Positions 26,348 through 35,470 of a stretch of DNA of 64,000 nucleotides are shown here, piece by piece; position 1 is the first letter of the stretch; the number at the start of each line of letters is the position of its first letter. The translations under genes and the position numbers were made by a program. Under the pieces are notes generated by a model. The model was not told where the DNA came from and ran no database searches. It saw nothing but the letters and a program-made list of their open reading frames with translations. This DNA comes from an uncultured Ruegeria sp. (GTDB taxonomy: Bacteria > Pseudomonadota > Alphaproteobacteria > Rhodobacterales > Rhodobacteraceae). Location of the stretch: positions 62,001 to 126,000 of the forward strand of contig NZ_CANMQQ010000009.1 in the NCBI RefSeq assembly GCF_947500045.1, read 5' to 3'.

Positions 26348-27325
26348 TCAGGTATCCGTTGGACCCGGGTGTTGGGCCAGAAAGTCGTCAAGCTGGGGCG
26401 TGGTCGGCATGGCCCCGGCGCAACCGGGCTTCGACACAACGATGGAGGCGCAGGCCGAGCCACGCAAAACCGCGTCGCGCAGGCCATGACCCGCCGCGAC
26501 CGAGGCTAGAAAGCCAGCCAGAAAACTGTCCCCCGCGCCGTTCGGTTTTACGGCAGTGACCGGGTAGATACCGGTGCGGATCTCTTGCCCATCGGTCAGA
26601 GTGATGGCCCCTTCGTGGCCCATCTTATAGATCACCATCTTGCCGTTGGCGGCCAGCTCGCGGGCTTTGTCCAACCCTTTTTCGATGCCACCGGCCATAA
26701 AGCCGAACTCTTCGTCATTGCCAACGATCAGGTCACTTTCGTTGCCTGCGCGGGTCAGAACCTCTGAGGCGACCTCCGGGGACGGCCAGCTATAGGGGCG
26801 GTAATCGATGTCGAATATGACAGGCAGACCAGCAGCGCGGGCGTTTTCGAACGCGCGGAACGTGGCCGAGCGCGAGGGATCCGACGCAAACACCGTGCCA
26901 GCAGTGATCAGGGCCGAGAACGCGCCATAGTCCACTACGTCCATATCCGCTTCGGTCACCTGAAAATCGGCGGCACCGTTGCGATAGATGACGTTCTGGA
27001 AGTCCTCGATGCAGCTTTCGTAGACAGCCAGAGAGGTCCGCGCCTCACCGCCCACCGCGCGGATATACCGCGTTTCCACGCCATAGTCCTGCAGCCTGTT
27101 CACACAGAACCGCCCCACCGCGTCGTCCGAGACCGAGGTGATCAGCGCTGCCTGACTGCCCAACTTGACCAATCCAGCGCAGATATTGGCGCTCGATCCG
27201 CCCAAATCGGCGCGAAACATCCCAGCGTCTTCGCTTTTGGTTCCGGCGGGATCGGCATACATATCCATGCCAGCCCGCCCGAATACTGCAAAGCGATTGC
27301 CTTTTATGCCTTCGATCAGAGTCAC
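26348..27325 (-). CDS. iolC: 5-dehydro-2-deoxygluconokinase
   Basis: PfkB-family kinase that phosphorylates 2-deoxy-5-keto-gluconate (325 residues). N-terminal GRAGMDMYADP and the glycine-rich DLGGSSANICAGLVKLG are typical of IolC. The C-terminal active-site motif reads KPNGAGDSFLAGFLA, with the catalytic Asp. The start is GTG at 27325, with GAGGGG upstream, overlapping the stop of the dioxygenase gene (GTGA). It is an unfused form, unlike the IolC-DUF2090 proteins of some bacteria. Confidence 0.95.
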   Translation of the reverse strand: MTLIEGIKGNRFAVFGRAGMDMYADPAGTKSEDAGMFRADLGGSSANICAGLVKLGSQAALITSVSDDAVGRFCVNRLQDYGVETRYIRAVGGEARTSLAVYESCIEDFQNVIYRNGAADFQVTEADMDVVDYGAFSALITAGTVFASDPSRSATFRAFENARAAGLPVIFDIDYRPYSWPSPEVASEVLTRAGNESDLIVGNDEEFGFMAGGIEKGLDKARELAANGKMVIYKMGHEGAITLTDGQEIRTGIYPVTAVKPNGAGDSFLAGFLASVAAGHGLRDAVLRGSACASIVVSKPGCAGAMPTTPQLDDFLAQHPGPTDT

Positions 27326-28161
27326 TTGCGCCCCTCGGTATTTCCTGCCCGGGCAGCATCCAGCACCTCGGGGTAGGGGTAGTTGAGGCCCAGCAATTGC
27401 CGCAGATCAGGGCTCGCCTGATCGAGGAAGTCCTGTGGTAGTGCTGCGGGCATGTCCTCCATCGGTTTGACCCATTTGGGCAGGTACTGGATCAGGATCG
27501 CGCTGCGGTCGTGATTGGCGTTGTTGGGCATCGCGCAATGCCATGTGACACCGTAGAACAGAGCGACGTCACCGGGTTCACCGGTCATCTGCTCGCAGTT
27601 TTCATAGAACTTATCTTCGGAGGTCGGATAGCGCAGTTCTTTCTGCGATCCGGGCACATAGCCGGTCGCGCCGCTTTCTACGGTGAACGGGTCCAGCAGG
27701 ACCGAAACCTGCGCGTTCATCGGAAATGATCCGTTCAGGCCGACAGGATGTGTTTCGGGGCTGTGAAAGTCCCAATAGGGATAGTCCACATGCGGTTCCT
27801 GCCCAGGACCACCCGGCAGGATGCGGTTGGCCGCGATTGAGCCCATGATGAACTCGGTTCCCAGAAACTTACGGAGGATTTTCATCAGAACCGGATGCGC
27901 GGCCATGCGGGAAAACACGTCGCCCTTACCCAGCAGGTTCCAGACCCGGCGCTGCAGGTTCAGCTTGCCATCCTCTTCCGCAGCACCTTGAAAGTGGGTC
28001 ACTTTTTCGGCCGCTGATTCAGAATGCTCCATGATGATGGCGCGCGCTTCGGCTATCTCCTCGGGCGTGAACAAGCCCGAGATGGCAACCGCCCCGCCGC
28101 CGTTCAGCAACTCTTCGACGATGGCGTCGGGATCGGCTGTTTCTGCTGTGAACCGTTTCAT
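27322..28161 (-). CDS. Phytanoyl-CoA dioxygenase family protein within the iol operon
   Basis: 279 residues of the PhyH branch of Fe(II)/2-oxoglutarate oxygenases. Iron ligands are probably the HVDYPYWD segment (H-x-D) and a late His in VTWHCAMPNN; an Arg near DRSAILIQYL would bind 2-oxoglutarate. I choose ATG 28161, which overlaps the iolD stop (TGATG). The frame extends to 28263, inside iolD, without a reason to start there. This enzyme is not part of the textbook iol pathway; its tight coupling to iolD and iolC suggests hydroxylation or demethylation of an inositol-like substrate (inference). Confidence 0.87.
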   Translation of the reverse strand: MKRFTAETADPDAIVEELLNGGGAVAISGLFTPEEIAEARAIIMEHSESAAEKVTHFQGAAEEDGKLNLQRRVWNLLGKGDVFSRMAAHPVLMKILRKFLGTEFIMGSIAANRILPGGPGQEPHVDYPYWDFHSPETHPVGLNGSFPMNAQVSVLLDPFTVESGATGYVPGSQKELRYPTSEDKFYENCEQMTGEPGDVALFYGVTWHCAMPNNANHDRSAILIQYLPKWVKPMEDMPAALPQDFLDQASPDLRQLLGLNYPYPEVLDAARAGNTEGRK

Positions 28162-30029
28162 CAGATGCCCTTGCGTTGTTTTTCGCGGGTGGTTTCCCAT
28201 TCGACATGAGCGTTGCGGACCTTTTCGTCCGCCGAGGTGTGGGGCGTTCCGACCTCCCACCACGTATGACCTTCGGTGGTCCAGCCGTCATAGGCGTCCA
28301 CATCCATCACGATCACATAGGTCTTGTCGCTGGCTTTGGCGCGCTTGAATGCCTCAGCCAGTTCCGCAGGGTTTGCGACCTTTTCGCTGGTTGCCCCCAT
28401 CGAGGCCGCGTGGGCTGTGAAATCAACGCCGAACGGTTCCGGGATGGTGGGGCAGTCTGCCAGCAAGTTGTTGAAACTTTCATTGCCGGTGTTGTTCTGA
28501 AGCTTGTTGATGACGGCAAAGCCGCCGTTGTCCAGCACCAGAACGATCAACTTCTTGCAGCTCAGGACTGATGAATAGATGTCCGAGTTTAACATCATGT
28601 AAGATCCATCGCCGCAGAAGGTGATGGTGTCCTTATCGGGCTCGCGTTCGGATTGGGCGATACGTGCGCCCCAGGCACCTGCGATCTCATAGCCCATGCA
28701 GGAAAAGCCGAACTCGACATCAACCGTGCCGATATCAAGCGTGCGCCAGTTGGCGGTAACCTCTGCGGGTAGGCCTCCGGCGGCGGCGACCACTCGGTCG
28801 CGCGCGTCACAAAGCTCGTTCACAACGCCGATGGCTTGCGCGTAGGAGTTCGGACGATTGCCGTAGGCGACGTTCTCGGCGACATAGGCATCCCATTTGC
28901 GCCGCTCGTCTTGCGCCAGAGATACCCAATCGGTCGGCGCGGTATAGTCATTCGCCTGTGTTAGAGCCTGAAGAGAAAGTTTCGCATCCCCAACAACCGG
29001 CAAGGACATATGCTTGACCGCATCATGGCGCGCCGCGTTGATCGAGATGAACTGGGCGTCCTTGGCAAAGGCGGTCCATGATCCGGTCGTGAAGTCTTGA
29101 AGCCGCGTGCCCACGGCGACAATCACATCCGCCTGTTCCGCAATCGCGTTGGCACTGTCTGAGCCGGTCACACCAATCGGGCCGATGTTCAGCGGATGGG
29201 TCGCCAGCATGTTTGCACGGCCCGCGATGGTTTCGACCACTGGAATCTGATGTTTTTCCACAAATTCGGTCAGCTCGGTGACGGCCTTGGAATACTGTAC
29301 TCCGCCACCGGCGATGATCATTGGGCGTTTCGCGCCCATTAAAGCCGCCGCAGCATCTTCGATTTCATCCGCATCAGGTGACTGGCGGCGAATGCGATGT
29401 ACCTTCTTTTCAAAGAACTTCACCGGGTAGTTATAGGTCCACCCCTGCACGTCCTGCGGCAGCCCGAGGAAAGCGGGACCACAATCGCCCGGGTCCAACA
29501 TGGTTGCGATGGCGGCGGGCAGAGATTGAATGACCTGCGCCGGATGCGTGATGCGATCCCAATAGCGGCTGACAGGTTTGAACGCGTCGTTCACGCCAAA
29601 GGTTGGATCGTTGTAGTTCTCCATCTGCTGCAGAACCGGGTCGGGCAGGCGAGTGATGAATGTATCTCCGCACAGCATCAGCATCGGTAAACGATTGGCA
29701 TGGGCCAGTCCGGCAGCAGTCAGCAGATTCGCGGTGCCCGGCCCGGCGCTGGCGGTGCAGAACATGAATCGCTGACGCAACCACTGCTTGGCATAGCCTG
29801 ATGCAGCGAATCCCATGCTCTGTTCGTTCTGTCCGCGATACAGGGGTAGTTCGTCCCGCATCGAATGAAGAGCTTCGCCCAGACATGTCACGTTGCCATG
29901 TCCGAAAATCCCGAAACCCCCGCCACATAGGCGATATTCCTGTCCGTCAATCTCGATGAACTGGTTCGATAACCAGCGAATGATCGCCTGCGCTGTTGTC
30001 AGGTAAACGGTGTCGTGTTGCGCGGACAT
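28161..30029 (-). CDS. iolD: 3D-(3,5/4)-trihydroxycyclohexane-1,2-dione hydrolase
   Basis: Thiamine-diphosphate enzyme that opens the inositol-derived ring to 5-deoxy-glucuronate (622 residues). The N-terminal ThDP domain has the catalytic Glu region with RGQNEQSMGFAASGYAKQ. The central domain carries GVTGSDSANAIAEQAD. The C-terminal ThDP-binding motif begins GDGSYMMLNSD near residue 470 and continues to a DNGGF segment. First gene of the minus-strand operon, with AAGGAG 9 nt before the ATG. A LacI-type operator lies 77 nt upstream. Confidence 0.96.
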   Translation of the reverse strand: MSAQHDTVYLTTAQAIIRWLSNQFIEIDGQEYRLCGGGFGIFGHGNVTCLGEALHSMRDELPLYRGQNEQSMGFAASGYAKQWLRQRFMFCTASAGPGTANLLTAAGLAHANRLPMLMLCGDTFITRLPDPVLQQMENYNDPTFGVNDAFKPVSRYWDRITHPAQVIQSLPAAIATMLDPGDCGPAFLGLPQDVQGWTYNYPVKFFEKKVHRIRRQSPDADEIEDAAAALMGAKRPMIIAGGGVQYSKAVTELTEFVEKHQIPVVETIAGRANMLATHPLNIGPIGVTGSDSANAIAEQADVIVAVGTRLQDFTTGSWTAFAKDAQFISINAARHDAVKHMSLPVVGDAKLSLQALTQANDYTAPTDWVSLAQDERRKWDAYVAENVAYGNRPNSYAQAIGVVNELCDARDRVVAAAGGLPAEVTANWRTLDIGTVDVEFGFSCMGYEIAGAWGARIAQSEREPDKDTITFCGDGSYMMLNSDIYSSVLSCKKLIVLVLDNGGFAVINKLQNNTGNESFNNLLADCPTIPEPFGVDFTAHAASMGATSEKVANPAELAEAFKRAKASDKTYVIVMDVDAYDGWTTEGHTWWEVGTPHTSADEKVRNAHVEWETTREKQRKGI

Positions 30030-30105
30030 GTCTGCGGGCTCCTTTGGAAAATTGCGGTGCAGTGCCGAATGCAGCTTGCGAGAGTCCTATTCTCACGATA
30101 CAAGT

Positions 30106-30123
30106 TTTGCAACCGGTTGCAAA
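30106..30123. promoter_or_regulatory. Palindromic operator between iolD and the divergent dehydrogenase operon
   Basis: TTTGCAACCGGTTGCAAA, a perfect 18-bp palindrome with central CCGG, typical of LacI/GalR-family sites. The same 18 bp occur at 34406-34423. It lies between the divergent starts at 30029 and 30158, so one bound dimer could repress both operons. Confidence 0.85.
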
Positions 30124-30157
30124 TGGTTTTCAAGAAAAAGCGAAGGAGGGCGTCAGA

Positions 30158-31261
30158 ATGGCAGAAATCGGCATTGGCATTCTGGGCGGCGGATATATGG
30201 GCAAGGCCCATGCGGTCGCCATGTCTTCGGTCGGGGCGGTGTTCAACACCGCGTTGCGGCCACGGTTAGAGATGGTGTGCGCGTCCTCGCCGGAAAGCGC
30301 TGATCGATACCGTCAGGCCTATGGATTCGCGCGTGCAACCGATGATTGGCGTGTACTGGTGAATGACCCGAGAGTCGACGCCATCGTGATCGCCACGCCT
30401 CAGGAAACGCATCGCGAGATCGCACTGGCGGCCTTTGCGCTGGGCAAACCAGTTTTGTGCGAAAAGCCCTTGGGGGCGTCGATGGAAGATGGTGCCGCCA
30501 TGGTGTTCGCAGCGGCGGAATCAGGTCTGCCAAATATGGTTGGTTTCAATTATATTCGCACGCCCGCCAGCCAACACGCCCGCCGGTTGATCGCCGATGG
30601 AGAGATCGGCGACATCACTTGGTTCCGGGGCGAACACACGGAAGACTTCTATGCTGATCCACAGGCCCCCGCGACTTGGCGCACGATGGGAATGTCCAAC
30701 GGAACAATGGGTGACCTCGCCCCGCACATGATCAATGCCGCGCTGGCGTTGATTGGGCCAATCTCACGCGTGATGGCAGAGGTTGAGACCGTACACAAAA
30801 GCCGCCCGGGTGGAGACGTGGACAATGACGACCACGCCCAGATGATGGTGCGGTTTGCAAACGGTGCGATGGGTTCGATGTATTTCAGCCGTATCGCGAC
30901 GGGGCGCAAGATGGGTTACGCCTATGAGATCAGCGGCACCAAGGGTGCGATCCGTTTTGATCAGGAGGATCAGAATGCATTGTGGCTCTATCGTATGGAC
31001 GGCCCCGAGGCCGAGCGCGGCTTTCGCAAGATCCTGACCGGCCCCGCCCATCCCGACTATGAACCGTTCTGTCAGGGGCCTGGCCATGGCACGGGTTATC
31101 AGGATCAGATCATCATCGAAGCGCGCGACTTTCTGCACGCGATCGAGACAGGCAAACCGGTCTGGCCAACCTTCCGTGACGGGCATGAGGTCAACCGGAT
31201 CGTCGCTGCGGCGCTGGCGTCGTCGGCGGATGAAAACTGGAAAAACATCGAAGATTTCTGA
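30158..31261 (+). CDS. Gfo/Idh/MocA family oxidoreductase (inositol-related dehydrogenase)
   Basis: 367 residues from ATG 30158 (GAAGGAGGG upstream). The NAD-binding motif is GILGGGYMGKAHA, the catalytic Lys is in LCEKPLGA, and the Asp-x3-His region is in MGDLAPHMINAALALIG. It starts the plus-strand catabolic operon and faces iolD across a shared operator. It probably oxidises another inositol isomer or a derivative (context inference); the exact substrate is not readable. Confidence 0.88.
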   Translation: MAEIGIGILGGGYMGKAHAVAMSSVGAVFNTALRPRLEMVCASSPESADRYRQAYGFARATDDWRVLVNDPRVDAIVIATPQETHREIALAAFALGKPVLCEKPLGASMEDGAAMVFAAAESGLPNMVGFNYIRTPASQHARRLIADGEIGDITWFRGEHTEDFYADPQAPATWRTMGMSNGTMGDLAPHMINAALALIGPISRVMAEVETVHKSRPGGDVDNDDHAQMMVRFANGAMGSMYFSRIATGRKMGYAYEISGTKGAIRFDQEDQNALWLYRMDGPEAERGFRKILTGPAHPDYEPFCQGPGHGTGYQDQIIIEARDFLHAIETGKPVWPTFRDGHEVNRIVAAALASSADENWKNIEDF

Positions 31262-31280
31262 GCATCGGAGACAAGACAAG

Positions 31281-32174
31281 ATGAGCATCAGAATTGGTAA
31301 TGCGCCCTGTTCCTGGGGCGTAGAATTTGCGCAAGATCCGCGCAATCCGCATTGGAAAACCGTTCTCAGCGACTGTGCCGAGGCCGGGTACAAGGGCATC
31401 GAATTGGGTCCGGTGGGCTTCATGCCCGAAGACCCAGCGGTTCTGGCCGATGCGCTAGCCGAGCATGACTTGGAACTGATCGGTGGTGTGGTATTTCGCA
31501 ACTATCACGACCCCGATGCGTGGGAGGACGTGCTTGACGCCACCCATCGCACCGCACGCGCGTTGAGAGCGCACGGGGCGCAGCACATGGTGCTGATCGA
31601 TGCGATATCCCCCCGCCGTGCGCCGACCGCTGGTCGTGCCGATCAGGCTGAGCAGATGGACAAGGCGGAGTGGACGGCATATCGCGACCGGATTGCCGAA
31701 AGTGCGCGTATTGGGTCTGAGGAATACGGGCTGACCGTTGGTATGCACGCTCATGCGGCCGGCTTCATGGACTTTGAACCCGAACTCATCCGGCTGCTGG
31801 ATGAGGTAGACGAAAACCTGCTGAAGATCTGCTTTGACACCGGGCACCATTCCTATGCCGGGTTTGATCCCGTGGATTTCATGACGCGTTACGTTGACCG
31901 GATCTCATACATGCACTTCAAAGATATCTCGCCCAGCGTGAAGGCGGATGTGATTGCCAATCGAACCGGATTCTATGACGCTTGCGGGCAAGGGATATTC
32001 TGCAATCTGGGTGAGGGCGATGTTGAGTTTCCGTCGGTCCGTCAGGTGCTGCTGGACGCAGGTTTCGCAGGGTGGTGTACGGTAGAGCAAGATTGTGATC
32101 CGACGCTTGATCCTGATCCGGTAGGTGACGCGCGGAAGAACCGCGAATATCTTGAATCCATTGGTTTCAGTTAA
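31281..32174 (+). CDS. iolE: Inosose dehydratase-like TIM-barrel protein (IolE family)
   Basis: 297 residues, the usual IolE length. The xylose-isomerase-like TIM barrel starts with GNAPCSWGVEF, with metal-ligand segments TVGMHAHAAGFMD, CFDTGHHSYAGFDPVDF and RISYMHFKD, and a late TVEQDCD. IolE dehydrates 2-keto-myo-inositol to the trione precursor. No other iolE candidate is in the cluster, which supports the call, although IolI/IolH-type isomerases share the fold. It lies 19 nt after the preceding dehydrogenase gene. Confidence 0.82.
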   Translation: MSIRIGNAPCSWGVEFAQDPRNPHWKTVLSDCAEAGYKGIELGPVGFMPEDPAVLADALAEHDLELIGGVVFRNYHDPDAWEDVLDATHRTARALRAHGAQHMVLIDAISPRRAPTAGRADQAEQMDKAEWTAYRDRIAESARIGSEEYGLTVGMHAHAAGFMDFEPELIRLLDEVDENLLKICFDTGHHSYAGFDPVDFMTRYVDRISYMHFKDISPSVKADVIANRTGFYDACGQGIFCNLGEGDVEFPSVRQVLLDAGFAGWCTVEQDCDPTLDPDPVGDARKNREYLESIGFS

Positions 32175-32187
32175 GGAGGTCCAGACA

Positions 32188-33321
32188 ATGACCAAGCTGA
32201 AATGGGGCATGATCGGTGGCGGCGAAGGCAGTCAAATCGGCCCGGCACACAGGTTGGGCGCGTTGGCGGATGGGCACTTTGAACTCACCGCCGGAGCGCT
32301 GGATCATCGGCCAGATGTTGGGCGCGAATATGCGCTGAGACTGGGCATCGCGGCAGAGCGGGCCTATGGCGACTGGACCGAGATGCTGGCCGGTGAGCGC
32401 GACCGCGACGACAAGATCGATCTGGTCACAGTGGCAACGCCGAATGCGACGCATTTCGAGATTACCAAAGCCTTCCTCGAAGCTGGATTCAATGTGCTGT
32501 GCGAAAAGCCCATGACCATGACTGTGGAAGAGGGCGAAGAAATCGTCAAAGTTGCTGAGAAATCCGGGAAGATTTGTGCAGTAAACTACTGCTATTCCGC
32601 CTATCCAATGGTGCGCCAAGCGCGCGCCATGGTGCGCGCAGGTGAGTTAGGCAAGGTTCGTCTGGTCGTCACTAACTTTAGCCACGGCCATCACGGCGAT
32701 GCGACAGATGCCGATAATCCGCGTGTACGCTGGCGTTATGATCCGGCGATGGCGGGGGTTTCCGGCCAGTTTGCCGATTGCGGTATCCACGCAATGCATA
32801 TGGCCGGGTTCATTGCTGATGACGAAGTCGAAACCCTTTCTGCAGATTTTGCCTCAACCATTGGCAGCCGAGAGCTGGAAGATGACGCGATGGTCAACTT
32901 CCGCACGGCAAAAGGCGCGGTTGGCCGGCTGTGGACATCGTCGGTGGCCATCGGTCGTCAGCATGGGTTCGACATTCAGGTGTTCGGTGAGACCGGTGGC
33001 CTGCGCTGGGCGTCAGAGCAACCGAACCAGTTGATCTATACGCCCGTTGGTGGGCGCCTACAGATCATCGAAAAGGGTGAAGGCGGTTTGCACGAAGAAG
33101 CGCAGCGCCTCAGCCGCGTGGCGATCGCGCATCCCGAAGGGTTCCCTCTGGCAGTTGCCAATATCTATTGCGATCTGGCCGACGCGATTGCCGGGGAAGC
33201 GCGCGACGGACTGCCCAATGCGGCAGACGGCGTCAGATCAATGGCGGCGGTGCACACTGCGGTCGAATCGGCAAAACAGGGCAGTGCGTGGATGGACGCG
33301 CGTCCTCCAATGTTCCGTTAA
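32188..33321 (+). CDS. Gfo/Idh/MocA family oxidoreductase
   Basis: 377 residues from ATG 32188 with AAGGAGGT upstream. The Rossmann motif GMIGGGEGSQIGPAHR has the spaced glycines of the branch that includes scyllo-inositol dehydrogenases. The catalytic Lys is in LCEKPMTM and ADCGIHAMHMAGF follows. It is the third such dehydrogenase in the cluster, last in the plus-strand operon. Its stop overlaps the stop of the lacI-type gene (shared TTAA, 33318-33321). Confidence 0.87.
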   Translation: MTKLKWGMIGGGEGSQIGPAHRLGALADGHFELTAGALDHRPDVGREYALRLGIAAERAYGDWTEMLAGERDRDDKIDLVTVATPNATHFEITKAFLEAGFNVLCEKPMTMTVEEGEEIVKVAEKSGKICAVNYCYSAYPMVRQARAMVRAGELGKVRLVVTNFSHGHHGDATDADNPRVRWRYDPAMAGVSGQFADCGIHAMHMAGFIADDEVETLSADFASTIGSRELEDDAMVNFRTAKGAVGRLWTSSVAIGRQHGFDIQVFGETGGLRWASEQPNQLIYTPVGGRLQIIEKGEGGLHEEAQRLSRVAIAHPEGFPLAVANIYCDLADAIAGEARDGLPNAADGVRSMAAVHTAVESAKQGSAWMDARPPMFR

Positions 33322-34322
33322 CCTTCAATAGCGGGGCGCAGTGTGCCCCGTTCCACCACTGAGCAGGGGAAGATCCGCGCCTCTGGGTATCGGTCGGGCT
33401 CGTTCAGGGTCGCTACCATCAACTCGATCGACGAACTGACGATCTGACGGATTGGCTGATGGATGGTGGTGAGGTCGATGTTCTCCCACCGTGCCATCTC
33501 CATATCATTCAAGCCAATGATGCCGATATCTTCGGGTACCTTTAGGTCACTATCCAAAATCGCCGACAGCACACCGATGGACAAAACGTCGTCACCGCAG
33601 AAATACGCCTCGGCCCGTTCAGATTTCAAAAGGCGCAGCATTTCCTGACGACCTGCCTCGAACGAGTAGGCCTCGGCAAACGAACAGGACACACCAATCT
33701 TAGGGTGCTGCGCCATTTCCGACATGAAGCCCGCATGGCGGTCCTGGGTCGAGGTCGCGGCCTCGGGCCCGCCTAGAAAGGCCACCTCTTTATACCCGCG
33801 CGCCACCAGTTCACGTGCGGCCATGCGCCCGCATTCCACGTTATCGATCCCGACAACATGGACTTGTGGCGAGGATGATGATCGGCCAAAGCTGTGCACC
33901 ACTGGCACGCCCGCATCACGAAACGCCTTGGCAAAGCCGGGTGGCAAAGTCGAAGAAGCGACTACAACGCCGTCGACCGAATACTGCCGGAGCATTCGAA
34001 CCGAATTCTCGGGTTCGACCTCATCGGTCAGGTTCACCAGTAGTGGGCGCAGGCCCCGGTCCTGCAAGCCACGGGTAAAGAGGTCGAAAACCTCAAGGAA
34101 GATCGGGTTGTGAAAGTTGTTCGACACCAACCCGATTAGCTTGGTTCGCCCCGTCGTCAGTGACGAGGCCAGCGCGTTCGGGCTGTATCCCAGCTCTCGC
34201 GCGGCCTTCTCGACCTTGCGCCGCATCTTGTCGGAAACCGAGGCCCCATCCGTGAAAGTGCGCGACACGGCGGATCGGGATACACCCGCGCGTTCTGCAA
34301 CCTCTTTCAATGTGACAGCCAT
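33318..34322 (-). CDS. LacI-family transcriptional repressor of the inositol cluster
   Basis: 334 residues. The N-terminal helix-turn-helix reads VTLKEVAERAGVSRSAVSR and is followed by the hinge helix PNALASSL. A periplasmic-binding-protein-like sensor domain covers about 60-330. It is divergent from the ABC transporter operon. A palindromic CCGG-centred operator in the shared promoter region and its twin before iolD point to local and autogenous control, with inositol or a pathway intermediate as inducer (inference). Confidence 0.92.
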   Translation of the reverse strand: MAVTLKEVAERAGVSRSAVSRTFTDGASVSDKMRRKVEKAARELGYSPNALASSLTTGRTKLIGLVSNNFHNPIFLEVFDLFTRGLQDRGLRPLLVNLTDEVEPENSVRMLRQYSVDGVVVASSTLPPGFAKAFRDAGVPVVHSFGRSSSSPQVHVVGIDNVECGRMAARELVARGYKEVAFLGGPEAATSTQDRHAGFMSEMAQHPKIGVSCSFAEAYSFEAGRQEMLRLLKSERAEAYFCGDDVLSIGVLSAILDSDLKVPEDIGIIGLNDMEMARWENIDLTTIHQPIRQIVSSSIELMVATLNEPDRYPEARIFPCSVVERGTLRPAIEG

Positions 34323-34403
34323 ATCCCGTTTGACCTTTCTAAGTTTTCAGCAGCCCTTTTACGCGTATTCCCTGGCAGATACAGTATGAAACACATCTAA
34401 TAT

Positions 34404-34425
34404 ATTTTGCAACCGGTTGCAAAAT
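34404..34425. promoter_or_regulatory. Palindromic operator between the repressor gene and the ABC transporter operon
   Basis: A perfect 22-bp palindrome whose 18-bp core (TTTGCAACCGGTTGCAAA) is identical to 30106-30123. It lies 82 nt before the repressor start and 85 nt before the substrate-binding protein start. Confidence 0.88.
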
Positions 34426-34509
34426 GTGATCGGATATGCTCTAACTCGAGTCGGAGAGGTGCAGAGGGCAGCCTCAATCCGCGATAACATGAGTTTTTGG
34501 GAGGACATC

Positions 34510-35460
34510 ATGACTTCACTGACGAAGAAGCTGGCGCTGGCGGCGGTAGTCGCTGCGACGCCGCTGATCGCAGCCACAAGCGCTGCGGCGGAAGGTGAGA
34601 AATACATTCTGGTCAGCCACGCGCCAGACAGCGACAGCTGGTGGAACACGATCAAGAACGGTATCGCGCTTGCGGGCGATCAGATGGGTGTTGAGGTTGA
34701 ATACCGCAACCCGCCCACCGGCGATCTGGCCGACATGGCGCGGATCATCGATCAGGCTGCTGCTTCAGGGCCGAACGGGATCATCACAACTCTGGCCGAT
34801 TATGACGTGCTGAGCGGTCCGATTAAATCGGCCGTGGACGCGGGCGTCGATGTCATCATCATGAACACCGGCACCCCGGATCAGGCGCGCGAAGTTGGGG
34901 CGCTGATGTATGTGGGTCAGCCCGAATACGACGCTGGATTCGCTGCGGGCCAACGGGCCAAGGGCGACGGCATCGGATCGTTCCTTTGTGTGAACCATTA
35001 TATTGTTCAGCCCTCCAGCCAAGAACGCTGCCAGGGTTTTGCAGACGGTCTGGGGATCGAACTGGGCAATCAGATGATCGATGCCGGTCAGGACCCGGCC
35101 GAAATCAAGAACCGCGTACTGGCTTATCTGTCGGCGAACCCCGATACCGATGCTGTTCTGACGCTTGGTCCAGTCTCGGCTGATCCAACCATTTTGGCAC
35201 TTGAAGAAAATGGCATGGCCGGTGATATCTATTTCGGAACATTCGATCTGGGTGGCGAGATTGTCAAAGGCATCAAGTCCGGCGTGATCCAGTGGGGCAT
35301 TGACCAGCAGCCGTTCTTGCAGGCCTACCTGCCGGTTGTCGTCATGACCAACTATCACCGCTATGGTGTTCTGCCCGGCAACAACATCAACTCGGGCCCC
35401 GGTTTCGTAACCGCTGACGGTCTGACCAAAATCGAAGAATTCGCTGGCGAGTACCGCTAA
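34510..35460 (+). CDS. Sugar/inositol ABC transporter substrate-binding protein
   Basis: Periplasmic binding protein of the ribose/inositol type (316 residues). I choose ATG 34510 with GGGAGGA about 6 nt before it. A Sec signal peptide ends after ATSAAA. The mature part begins with a SHAPDSDSWWNTIKNG strand-helix typical of peripla_BP_4 proteins. Context suggests inositol (IbpA-like). A stem-loop follows the stop, typical where the binding protein must outnumber the permease. Confidence 0.92.
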   Translation: MTSLTKKLALAAVVAATPLIAATSAAAEGEKYILVSHAPDSDSWWNTIKNGIALAGDQMGVEVEYRNPPTGDLADMARIIDQAAASGPNGIITTLADYDVLSGPIKSAVDAGVDVIIMNTGTPDQAREVGALMYVGQPEYDAGFAAGQRAKGDGIGSFLCVNHYIVQPSSQERCQGFADGLGIELGNQMIDAGQDPAEIKNRVLAYLSANPDTDAVLTLGPVSADPTILALEENGMAGDIYFGTFDLGGEIVKGIKSGVIQWGIDQQPFLQAYLPVVVMTNYHRYGVLPGNNINSGPGFVTADGLTKIEEFAGEYR

Positions 35461-35470
35461 TTCTTACAGC

